32,349 bases of DNA, from positions 1 through 32,349 of the forward strand of contig CANQFW010000004.1 in the NCBI GenBank assembly GCA_947599995.1. Direction: 5' to 3'. This document shows, piece after piece, positions 19,100 to 26,882 of the stretch (positions are counted from its first letter, which is position 1; the number at the start of each line of letters is the position of its first letter). The notes beneath the pieces are model-generated. The model was not told the origin of the DNA, did no database searches, and saw only the letters and a list, made by a program, of their open reading frames with translations. Made by a program: the position numbers and the translations under genes. Source of the DNA: an uncultured Clostridia bacterium. GTDB taxonomy: Bacteria; Bacillota; Clostridia; TANB77; CAG-508.

Positions 19100-19189
19100 T
19101 GGCGGAGTAGAGAGGGTTCGAACCTCCGCGCCGTGTTACCGACCTAATTGTTTAGCAAACAATCCCCTTCACCACTTGGGTACTACTCC
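19100..19189 (-). tRNA. tRNA-Ser (anticodon GCU)
   Basis: The acceptor stem GGAGTAG / CTACTCC, discriminator G and an encoded CCA (19100-19102) are clear. The anticodon loop between TTGTT and AACAA carries GCT, reading AGC and AGU. The T-arm GGTTCGAAC is intact and a long variable arm, typical of serine tRNAs, is present. Confidence 0.92.
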
Positions 19190-19239
19190 ATTTTTCATTA
19201 TAAAAAAAATGAGTTATACTTTTTATCACTCATTTTAAT

Positions 19240-19331
<92 letters not shown>

Positions 19332-19350
19332 TCGTCTTCTGACATTGTTT

Positions 19351-19380
19351 ATATTAGCATAAAACTATAATGTTTGTCAA
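19351..19380 (-). promoter_or_regulatory. Promoter of the tRNA-Ser pair
   Basis: On the minus strand: perfect -35 TTGACA (19375-19380), an 18-base spacer, -10 TAATAT (19351-19356), about 20 bases before the first tRNA. Confidence 0.65.
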
Positions 19381-19508
19381 TAGATTTTTATATTTTTTTG
19401 AAAAAATATAAAAGGCTCATAAACTAAATTGTAGAACACAACTCGTATACAAGCTTTTTATCTTTCTGTCATAAAAATAAATTTTAGTACATTATATTAT
19501 AAAACTAA

Positions 19509-20345
19509 TTACTTTATAAGTCCCAATATTCTCTCTAGCTCACTGTTATTTGTATATTGTATTATTATTTTTCCACTTCTTTTTCCCGCATTTATTTTTA
19601 CTTTTGTTCCAAAAAATCCTTGAAATTTGTCTTCTATATCTCTATAAATTACACCATATTTATCATCTAATTTAGCCTTGCTTCTATATGCTTTTTGCTC
19701 GGCTTGTCTTACTGTTTCACCTTTTTCTATCATTCTTACAGCTGCATCATATTGTTTATCTGGATCTGTTATAGCCATTAAAGCTTTGCAATGTCCTTCT
19801 GTTAGTTTACCCTCTTTTGCAAATTCTAATACTCTTGGATCCAAATTTAATATTCTTACACTATTTGCTATACTACTTCTACTTTTTCCTAATACTTTTG
19901 CAATCTCTTCTTGCGTTAATTTATAATCTTCCATTAAAGCTTTAATTCCTGAAGCTTTTTCATATGCATTTAAATCTTCTCTTTGAATGTTTTCTATTAA
20001 TGCTATTTCTTTATTTTTTCTTTCATCATTTTCTCTTATTATTGCTGGAATTTCTGTCAATCCTGCAATTTTTGCTGCTCTCCATCTTCTCTCACCTGCA
20101 ACAATTGCATAATATCCTTCTTTTTGAGTTACAACTATAGGCTGTATAACTCCATATCTTTCTATTGAATCGGCTAAATCCTTAAGTGACTCTTCGTCAA
20201 AGATCTTTCTTGGTTGTTCTCTATTTGGTTCTACATCTATTATCTTTAAATTTTGTAAAGCATCGTTTTCATTTACATTTTCTTCTTGTCCTGGAATAGC
20301 AAATAATGCGTCCAGTCCTTTACCAAGTCCAGTTTTCTTTACCAT
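19509..20345 (-). CDS. parB: Chromosome-partitioning protein ParB (Spo0J)
   Basis: The 278-residue protein opens with KKTGLGKGLDALF, the N-terminal ParA-interacting motif. It has the ParB/sulfiredoxin CTP-binding domain with GERRWRA at 84-90, followed by a helix-turn-helix around residues 135-185 (TQEEIAKVLGKSRSSIANSV) for parS binding and a C-terminal dimerisation region. ParB loads on parS near the origin, spreads, and recruits SMC and ParA. It lies 41 bases after parA in one operon. All core motifs are present; length is normal. Confidence 0.95.
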   Translation of the reverse strand: MVKKTGLGKGLDALFAIPGQEENVNENDALQNLKIIDVEPNREQPRKIFDEESLKDLADSIERYGVIQPIVVTQKEGYYAIVAGERRWRAAKIAGLTEIPAIIRENDERKNKEIALIENIQREDLNAYEKASGIKALMEDYKLTQEEIAKVLGKSRSSIANSVRILNLDPRVLEFAKEGKLTEGHCKALMAITDPDKQYDAAVRMIEKGETVRQAEQKAYRSKAKLDDKYGVIYRDIEDKFQGFFGTKVKINAGKRSGKIIIQYTNNSELERILGLIK

Positions 20346-20386
20346 TTTCGTTCCTCCATTCGTTTCTTTTTATCTTAAATTTATTA

Positions 20387-21175
20387 TTACTTCTTTAATT
20401 TTGCCTTTTTCTCTTGTTCGTTTATTTTCAAAAATTCCTTAGTGAATTTCTCATAACTTTTTGCTCCTTTAGAATGTGGGTCATATATCGTAATTGGCAT
20501 TCCATAGCTTGGTGCTTCACTAACTCTTACATTCCTTGGTATTACAGTTTTATAAACCTTATTTTCAAAATATCTTTTTACTTCTTTTACAACCTGGTTT
20601 GATAGATTTGTTCTAATATCATACATTGTAAGTAATGCTCCTTCTACATACAAACTTTTGTTCAGGTGTTTTCTTACAAGTTCTATTGTATTTAAAAGTT
20701 GTCCTAATCCTTCTAATGCATAATATTCGCATTGCACTGGAATTAATACACTATCTGATGCCGTGAATGCATTTAATGTTATTAGTCCCAAAGATGGAGG
20801 ACAGTCTATTAAAATATAATCAAAATCATCCTTTATTAAATCTAATTTTTCTTTCATTCTTTGTTCTCTAGACATCATTGATACTAGCTGTACTTCAGCT
20901 CCAGCTAAATTGATATTTGAAGGACAAATTTTAAGATTTTTAATTGCTGTTTCTTGTATGATATTTTCCATTGTCACATCAGTAATTAATAAATCATATG
21001 TAGAAAACTCAGACTCTTTTTCTACACCTAGACCACTTGTAGCATTTCCTTGTGGATCTGTATCTATTAATAAAACTTTATTTCCTCTTTTAGCTAATAT
21101 GGTGCTTAAATTAACCGTGGTGGTAGTCTTTCCTACTCCACCTTTTTGATTTGCTACTGCTATTATCTTTCCCAA
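20387..21175 (-). CDS. parA: Chromosome-partitioning ATPase ParA (Soj)
   Basis: The 262-residue protein is of the ParA/MinD ATPase family with the deviant Walker A KGGVGKT (11-17), LLIDTDPQGNATSGLG (switch I, about 34-49) and YILIDCPPSLG (Walker B). In the Soj/Spo0J pair it drives origin segregation and modulates DnaA activity. The ATG at 21175 has GGAGG upstream. A consensus promoter lies at 21215-21243 and three Spo0A-type boxes further upstream. Confidence 0.96.
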   Translation of the reverse strand: MGKIIAVANQKGGVGKTTTTVNLSTILAKRGNKVLLIDTDPQGNATSGLGVEKESEFSTYDLLITDVTMENIIQETAIKNLKICPSNINLAGAEVQLVSMMSREQRMKEKLDLIKDDFDYILIDCPPSLGLITLNAFTASDSVLIPVQCEYYALEGLGQLLNTIELVRKHLNKSLYVEGALLTMYDIRTNLSNQVVKEVKRYFENKVYKTVIPRNVRVSEAPSYGMPITIYDPHSKGAKSYEKFTKEFLKINEQEKKAKLKK

Positions 21176-21214
21176 TTTGATTCCTCCATTTTTTGCTATT
21201 TATTTTTCTTATTT

Positions 21215-21243
21215 ATAATATACAAATATTGTAAATATGTCAA
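21215..21243 (-). promoter_or_regulatory. parA-parB promoter
   Basis: On the minus strand: perfect -35 TTGACA (21238-21243), a 17-base spacer, -10 TATTAT (21215-21220), about 40 bases before parA. Confidence 0.7.
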
Positions 21244-21327
21244 TAAATTTTTATAATTTTTCTTGATTTTTTATTACTATTATTTATACCGTAAATTTAA
21301 AAAAATTTAATTTTATTTATCAAGCTT

Positions 21328-21354
21328 TGTCGAAAAGTGTCGAATCATGTCGAA
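21328..21354. promoter_or_regulatory. Three phased Spo0A-type boxes upstream of parA-parB
   Basis: TGTCGAA occurs three times on the plus strand at 21328-21334, 21338-21344 and 21348-21354, exactly 10 bp apart, so all face the same side of the helix. TGTCGAA is the known consensus 0A box bound by phosphorylated Spo0A. They lie about 85-115 bp upstream of the parA -35 element. Confidence 0.65.
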
Positions 21355-21408
21355 AAAATATTATTTTTTCCTTTAATTATAATATTTTTACCAATTTGTT
21401 CCACAGAA

Positions 21409-21496
21409 AAAACTATTTAAATCTTTTTATTAATAAATCTTAGTAGAAAATTTTTACTTTTCTTCTAAAATTTATTAAAAAGATCTAAATAGTTTT
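21409..21496 (-). terminator. Long hairpin after rsmG
   Basis: A near-palindrome of 88 bases: AAAACTATTTAAATCTTTTT pairs with its counterpart ending at 21496 with one mismatch, a 3-base indel, and an inner stem TTAGTAGAAAA / TTTTCTTCTAA. On the minus strand a TTTTTTC run ends the stem. It lies 7 bases past the rsmG stop and so probably ends the mnmG-rsmG transcript. The stem is much longer than a usual terminator. Confidence 0.55.
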
Positions 21497-21502
21497 CTTA
21501 AC

Positions 21503-22222
21503 TCATTTTAATGGTTCTTTTGAAGGAAGCCCTGCCTTTCTTGGATATCTTTTATTAGTACTTCTAATTTTTTCTATAATTACAATATTTCTCTTCATAT
21601 CCGAATCTGGCAGGTAAAATTCGTCAACTTTTTTTATTCTTCCTCCCAATAACTCAATGGCTCTTTTACTATCATTTATTTCTTCTTCAACATCTTGTCC
21701 CTTCATACAAATACATATTCCACCAATCTTAATAAATGGAATTAAATATTCTACCAGAGTTGTAAGATTAGCCACTGCTCTTGATACTGAGACATCATAC
21801 ATTTCTCTATTATTCAGGTCCTGTCCTAGGTCTTCTGCTCTAGAGTGAATCAAATCAATATTTTTTAAATCTAATTTCTGTTTAATATCTTCCAGAAATT
21901 TTATTCTTTTGTTTAAAGAATCCATCAAAGTTACACTTTTTTCTTCTTTCATAATAGCTATAGGAATTCCAGGAAAACCAGCTCCAGTTCCTACATCTAT
22001 AATCTTATTATATTTATCTAAATACTTTAAAACTGTCATCGAATCTATAAAATGTTTTAGTATGATTTCATCTTGCCTTGTTATAGATGTTAAATTAATT
22101 TTTTCATTCCATTCTAATAATAAGTTCATATATTGATAATATTTAGATATTTGTTTATCATTTAACATTACATTTATTTTATTTGATAAAAATTCTAAAT
22201 TAACTTTAAAACTATTTTCCAT
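21503..22222 (-). CDS. rsmG: 16S rRNA (guanine-527-N7)-methyltransferase RsmG
   Basis: The 239-residue protein has LLEWNEKINLTSI near the N-terminus and the SAM-binding motif IIDVGTGAGFPGIPIAI (about 74-90), then SVSRAVANL, all diagnostic of RsmG/GidB. It methylates G527 of 16S rRNA in the decoding site. It follows mnmG, as in many Firmicutes. The ATG at 22222 has no good ribosome binding site: the best purine run (AAAGGAAA) is about 16 bases away. A strong AGGAG instead precedes an ATG-TAA pair in the same frame at 22244-22249, so initiation may be coupled or weak. Confidence 0.95.
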   Translation of the reverse strand: MENSFKVNLEFLSNKINVMLNDKQISKYYQYMNLLLEWNEKINLTSITRQDEIILKHFIDSMTVLKYLDKYNKIIDVGTGAGFPGIPIAIMKEEKSVTLMDSLNKRIKFLEDIKQKLDLKNIDLIHSRAEDLGQDLNNREMYDVSVSRAVANLTTLVEYLIPFIKIGGICICMKGQDVEEEINDSKRAIELLGGRIKKVDEFYLPDSDMKRNIVIIEKIRSTNKRYPRKAGLPSKEPLK

Positions 22223-22336
22223 TTTCTTAATATATGTTTCCTTTTACATATTTCTCCTTTTTTTATTTTTAAATTACTGTCTAATACTTTATTAAACAAT
22301 AAATTTTACTTAGCCTATTCACATTTTTTTACTAAA

Positions 22337-22345
22337 TGTGGATAA
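22337..22345 (-). other. Isolated DnaA box in the mnmG-rsmG gap
   Basis: TGTGGATAA is a perfect reverse copy of the DnaA box TTATCCACA, about 6.5 kb from the main origin cluster. It also forms one arm of a small hairpin (CACATTT / AAATGTG), so a terminator role for mnmG is an alternative reading. Confidence 0.5.
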
Positions 22346-22364
22346 TATTCCAATTTAGTTCAAT

Positions 22365-24233
22365 TTATTTTCTAACTTGCAAATAAATCAAAAGTACATT
22401 TATATCAGCAGGTGATACTCCAGAAATTCTTGATGCCTGTCCAATGGAGTTTGGTTTTATTTTATCTAGTTTTTGTCTAGCTTCTAAACTTAAACCTTTA
22501 ATTTCTGAATAATTTATATCCTCAGAAAGAAGCTTATTTTCCATTTTTTTAAATTTAATAACTTGCTCCTCTTCCATTTTTATATATCCTTCATATTTTA
22601 TTTGGATTTCTGCTTCTTCTTGCTCTTGAAGAGAAAGTATAGGTCTCTGGTTATCTATTTCCTGTAAATCTTTGTATGTTATTTCTGTCCTTTTTAATAG
22701 TTCTGAAAGCTTTGTTCCTGTTGTTAATTTACTCGTATTATGCCTTTCTAAGAAGTTATTTACACTTTCAGTTGGTTTTACCGTTGTACTTTTTAATCTT
22801 TCAATTTCTTTTTCAATATTACTCTTTTTAAGTAAAAATTTTTCATATCTTTCATCAGAAATTAATCCAATTTCATGCCCTATTTCTGTTAATCTTAAAT
22901 CAGCATTATCTTGTCTTAGAAGAAGTCTATATTCTGCCCTTGAAGTCATCATTCTATATGGTTCATTTGTTCCTTTAGTAACAATATCATCAATAAGTAC
23001 ACCTATGTACCCTTGTGTTCTATCTAAAATTAATGGTTTATTTCCTTTTATTTTTTGAGCAGCATTTATTCCGGCTATTAAACCTTGGCATGCAGCCTCT
23101 TCATATCCAGATGTTCCATTAGTTTGACCTGCAAAAAATAATCCATCTATTTTTTTATATTCTAAAGATAATTTAAGTTCTGAAGGATCTATAGCATCAT
23201 ATTCAATGGCATATGCAGGCCTTGTAAACTCAGCATTTTCAAGGCCAGGAAGAGTTCTATACATCGCAATTTGAACATCTTCTGGAAGTGAAGAGCTCAT
23301 TCCCTGTGCATACATTTCATCAGTATCTAATCCAACAGGCTCAATAAATACCTGATGACGCGGTTTATCGCTAAATCTAACTACTTTGTCTTCAATTGAT
23401 GGACAATATCTTGGACCTGTCCCCTCAATCATACCTGAATAAAGCGGAGATCTATGCAAATTATCTCTTATTATTTTATGTGTTTTTTCATTTGTATATG
23501 TCAAATAACAATCTTGCTGATTAAAATCTTTAATTTCATCTTCTAAAGAAAAAGGAACTATATTTTTATCGCCTTTTTGTACTTCCATTTTCGAAAAATC
23601 TATGCTTTTTCTATTTATTCTTGCTGGCGTTCCTGTCTTAAATCTAATTAAATTAATTCCTAACTTTTTTAAACATTCAGATAATCTATTTGATGCAAAA
23701 ACACCATCAGGTCCACTTTCTTGGGAAAAGTCTCCAATAAATATTTTTCCTTTTAAATATGTTCCTGTCGCAACAACAATAGTTTTCACCTTATAAATAG
23801 CACCTACAGAAGTTTCTATAGATTCTACTTTTCCATCTTTTAATTCTATATTTATAATTTCTGCCTGCTTAAGTTCTAAATTTTTCTGTTTTTCCAATGT
23901 ATGCTTCATTTCCGCTTGATATTTTTTTCTATCGGCCTGTGCCCTTAATGAATGAACAGCAGGTCCTTTTGACATATTAAGCATCTTTATTTGTATCATT
24001 GTCTTGTCAATATTTTTTGCCATTTCTCCACCAAGACAATCTATTTCCCTTACCAAATGTCCCTTTGAACTACCACCTATATGCGGATTGCATGGCATAT
24101 TTGCTACTGCATCTAGGCTAATAGAAAATACCAATGTTTTCATTCCAAGTCGTGCACTTGCAAGTCCAGCCTCACACCCTGCGTGTCCAGCTCCAATAAC
24201 TGCTACATCATATTCTCCGGCAAAATAACTCAT
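22365..24233 (-). CDS. mnmG: tRNA uridine-34 carboxymethylaminomethyl-modification enzyme MnmG (GidA)
   Basis: The 622-residue flavoprotein has the FAD-binding GAGHAGCEAG (14-23), the conserved SGVSPADI near the C-terminus and KTGTPARI in the middle, as in all MnmG. With MnmE it modifies U34 of tRNAs that read split codon boxes, which stabilises reading and suppresses frameshifting. Full length with all hallmark motifs. Translation starts at 24233. Unlike many relatives, mnmE and mnmG are separated here by a 400-base gap with hairpins, so they may not share one mRNA. Confidence 0.96.
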   Translation of the reverse strand: MSYFAGEYDVAVIGAGHAGCEAGLASARLGMKTLVFSISLDAVANMPCNPHIGGSSKGHLVREIDCLGGEMAKNIDKTMIQIKMLNMSKGPAVHSLRAQADRKKYQAEMKHTLEKQKNLELKQAEIINIELKDGKVESIETSVGAIYKVKTIVVATGTYLKGKIFIGDFSQESGPDGVFASNRLSECLKKLGINLIRFKTGTPARINRKSIDFSKMEVQKGDKNIVPFSLEDEIKDFNQQDCYLTYTNEKTHKIIRDNLHRSPLYSGMIEGTGPRYCPSIEDKVVRFSDKPRHQVFIEPVGLDTDEMYAQGMSSSLPEDVQIAMYRTLPGLENAEFTRPAYAIEYDAIDPSELKLSLEYKKIDGLFFAGQTNGTSGYEEAACQGLIAGINAAQKIKGNKPLILDRTQGYIGVLIDDIVTKGTNEPYRMMTSRAEYRLLLRQDNADLRLTEIGHEIGLISDERYEKFLLKKSNIEKEIERLKSTTVKPTESVNNFLERHNTSKLTTGTKLSELLKRTEITYKDLQEIDNQRPILSLQEQEEAEIQIKYEGYIKMEEEQVIKFKKMENKLLSEDINYSEIKGLSLEARQKLDKIKPNSIGQASRISGVSPADINVLLIYLQVRK

Positions 24234-24236
24234 TTC

Positions 24237-24636
24237 TTTACTCCTTTATTAATATTTCTTATTTTAAATCTTTTTATATCCTAATATTATTTTATTATGA
24301 TATAATTAATCATTTACAACGCATAAATTATTACCAATTTTTTCCATTTTTAATGTGGAACAAGAAAAAACGTTTTGTTTACATAATTTTTTGCTTATGA
24401 AACTGTACCTATAAAATATTAACATATATTATTATTAATATTTTATAACTAATGTTCTCATATTTCTCATCTACTTAAAGTCTATCGTTTTTAAAGATGT
24501 GTTTATTATATTATAAAAAATTTTTTCATATCTTTTAAACTCTTCAAAATCAAAAATAAAGCTTTTTTGTTATCAATTATATAATTTATCGTTTAAGTAA
24601 TTTTTTTTGCTGATTTTTGATTTTGAAGATGTTTTT
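24237..24636. other. 400-base gap between mnmE and mnmG with two inverted repeats
   Basis: No gene is visible. Arms TCTTCAAAATCAAAAAT (24541-24557) and a matching complement ending near 24629 frame about 55 bases just beyond the mnmE stop. A second perfect 13-bp inverted repeat (TATAAAATATTAA, 24410-24422 against 24435-24447) has a 12-base loop. The first may be the mnmE terminator; the second has no clear T-run. Promoter elements for mnmG are not convincing. Confidence 0.4.
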
Positions 24637-26005
24637 TTATTTTCCCAAACAAAATCTAGCAAATATTTCATTTATTATTTCCTCGCTTGCTTCTTCCCCT
24701 GTTATCGAACCTAAATTTACTAATGAATTTTTTAGACTAATCTCTACAAAATCTATTGGTAATCCATCTTTTAATGTTTGGTTTGCTTCATTTAAATTTT
24801 TAATTGCCATCTGAATTAAATTTTTGTGTCTTTCATTTGTAATTATAATTTCATTATCTAAACTTATTTCATTTAAATTAAAAAGTTCTGCAATTTTGTT
24901 ATATAAATCTTCAATACCTTCACTTTTTATCGCAGATATTTTTATTATATTTTTAAAATTGTTTATATATTTACTCTTTTCATTTAATTTAGCTTTTAAA
25001 TCTGTCTTGTTTAAAACTAAAATACATTTTTTTGAATTAGCAAGTTTGAGTATTTCTATATCTTCATTATCTAGCTCTCTGCTTGCATCTACAATGCAAA
25101 TAATTAAATCTGCATTTCTAGCCATCTTTTTGGATTTTTCTATGCCTATTTTCTCTACCTCATTTTCAGCATTTCTTATTCCTGCAGTGTCTACAAGCTT
25201 TAGTGGAACACCTTTAACATTTACAAATTCTTCTATAGTGTCTCTTGTTGTTCCTTCATATTCAGTAACAATCGCTCTTTCTTCTTTCAAAATAGCATTT
25301 AGCAATGATGATTTGCCAACATTTGGCTTTCCAATTATTACTGTTTTTATACCTTCTTTTATAATTTTTCCATTTTCGAATGATTCTTCCATCCTTTTAA
25401 GCCCTAGGGATATCTCATTTATTTTATCTGTTAATTCCTTAGTAGAAAGTTGAGGTGTTTCATACTCTGGGTAATCAATAGAAACTTCTATATTTGTTAT
25501 AATATCCATTAGATCTGCTTTAACACTTTTAATCCTATTAGACAAATATCCTTCTAATTGTTTTATTCCTTCCTTCGCTTCTTTATCTGACTTTGCATTA
25601 ATAATGTCAATTACAGATTCTGCCTGAGAAAGATCAATTCTTCCATTCATAAATGCTCTTTTAGTAAACTCTCCTGGCTCTGCAAGATTAGCACCATTTT
25701 TAATACACAAATCTAATATTTTTTTTACAATTACTATTCCTCCATGTGAATTAATTTCACACATATTCTCTTTTGTATAGCTTCTTGGTGCTTTAAAATA
25801 GGAAACTAACACTTCATCTATTATTTGACCATCATCAACAATATTTCCATACTTTATGGTATATCCAGCAATTTCAGATATATCTTTTTTCTTCTTTTGT
25901 ACAAATATTTTTTCTAGCACTTCGAAAGTATTTTCTCCACTCATCCTTATAATTCCAATTCCTCCAATGCCGAGGAGCCGTAGAAATTGACGCTATTGTA
26001 CTCAT
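24637..26005 (-). CDS. mnmE: tRNA-modification GTPase MnmE (TrmE), with an apparent +1 frameshift at codon 12
   Basis: Translation begins at the ATG at 26005 (GAGGG 6 bases upstream) as MSTIASISTAP. The next codon is CGG, after which the zero frame hits a stop within about 30 codons. Skipping one C gives GIGGIGIIRMSGEN and runs open to 24637, for 455 residues, the normal MnmE length. The join restores the invariant P-G of the N-terminal folate-binding motif (TPPG in relatives). Downstream are the G domain GKPNVGKS (225-232), DTAGIR, NKTD and the C-terminal CLGK. MnmE with MnmG makes the U34 modification of tRNAs. The frame break may be programmed, a sequencing error or an inactivating mutation; intactness of the rest argues against an old pseudogene. 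Confidence 0.85.
25970..25972 (-). other. In-frame CGG at the frame switch of mnmE
   Basis: Codons read ACG GCT CCT CGG CAT in the initiating frame. The functional frame is CCT, then GGC ATT GGA GGA, so exactly the C at 25972 must be skipped between the conserved Pro and Gly. There is no homopolymer at this point, which makes polymerase or sequencing slippage less likely than in the hydrolase gene. A 7-bp hairpin (26018-26034) lies immediately upstream of the ribosome binding site. Confidence 0.6.
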
Positions 26006-26133
26006 TTTTTTCCCTCAAGACTTTTATAAAGTCTATTTTTCTTTCTCCATTAATTATTGTATTTAAATTTGGCTTAATGGTACCTAATATATCTTGATAA
26101 CAAAAATCATAAATATTACCTAAAATAAACAGA

Positions 26134-26179
26134 GTCAAAGTCCTTTAATCTTATCTTTAGATTAAATCGGAACTTTGAC
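26134..26179 (-). terminator. Terminator after jag
   Basis: Arms GTCAAAG (26134-26140) and CTTTGAC (26173-26179), extended inward by TTTAATC / GATTAAA with small internal loops, form a long hairpin 8 bases past the jag stop. On the minus strand it is followed by TCTGTTTATTTT. It separates the rpmH-jag operon from mnmE. Confidence 0.65.
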
Positions 26180-26186
26180 TTCTGAT

Positions 26187-26882
26187 TTATTTTTTTAATA
26201 ATATTACTATTCTTCTTCTTGGCTCTTCACCAATACTTTTTGTAGTTACTTTATCAGAATTTTGCAATTTAGTATGAATTATTTTTCTTTCATATGCTTG
26301 CATAGGCTCTAATGTAACAGATTTTCCAGTTTTCTCAACAGTTTTAGCTAATTTTAATGCTAAATTCTCAAGTGTTTTTACTCTTTTTTCTTTGTAATTT
26401 TCTATATCTAAAATTACTCTAATTTTACTTGATATACCTTTATTTGACACAGCAGATAAAATATTTTGAAAATCATATAATGTGTCCCCTCTATAACCTA
26501 TTAATGTACTAGAGTCTGATCCATTTATTGTAACATTTAGACCTTTTTCGTTTTTTTCAATTTTATATGTAATTTCTTTACCAATTTTTGGTAATAATTC
26601 GTCTAAAAACATTTTAGCATTACTTTCTGCCTTATCTAATTCACTAGCAGATAACTCTTTAAATTCTTTTTTTATCTCTTGTTCATTTTCTTTTTGATAA
26701 TTTTCCTTAACATTTAATTCAACTTTCACAACTCTTGGAGCTAAAATACTAAAAAAACTTCTTTTTTCGCTGTTCTCTAATATTTTTATATCTACTTTGT
26801 CTTTAGATACACCCAAAATTTTCAACCCTTTTTCTATAGCTTCATTCGTTGTTTTACCTTCTGAAATTATAGTATTAGGCAT
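26187..26882 (-). CDS. jag: Jag/KhpB RNA-binding protein
   Basis: The ATG at 26882 (231 aa) is chosen because AGGAGG lies 9 bases upstream; it overlaps the yidC stop by 8 bases. The protein has the Jag N-terminal domain (residues 2-50, TIISEGKTTNEAIEKGLKIL), a KH-like domain (GYRGDTLYDFQNIL, about 135-150) and a C-terminal R3H domain (GEEPRRRIVI). It binds RNA, usually together with KhpA, and is linked to cell-wall growth and division control. The overlap with yidC implies coupled translation. Confidence 0.94.
   Translation of the reverse strand: MPNTIISEGKTTNEAIEKGLKILGVSKDKVDIKILENSEKRSFFSILAPRVVKVELNVKENYQKENEQEIKKEFKELSASELDKAESNAKMFLDELLPKIGKEITYKIEKNEKGLNVTINGSDSSTLIGYRGDTLYDFQNILSAVSNKGISSKIRVILDIENYKEKRVKTLENLALKLAKTVEKTGKSVTLEPMQAYERKIIHTKLQNSDKVTTKSIGEEPRRRIVILLKK

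Noticed and set aside
21397..24362. TGTGGAACAA at 24353 and its reverse at 21396 as parS-like sites
   Set aside because: Neither forms the 16-bp parS palindrome TGTTnCACGTGAAACA; they are single half-like words in AT-rich DNA.
25947..26138. 63-residue open frame between jag and mnmE
   Set aside because: It overlaps the mnmE start and the N-terminal mnmE codons in another frame, has no ribosome binding site and resembles no family; the MnmE motif in the correct frames explains this DNA.
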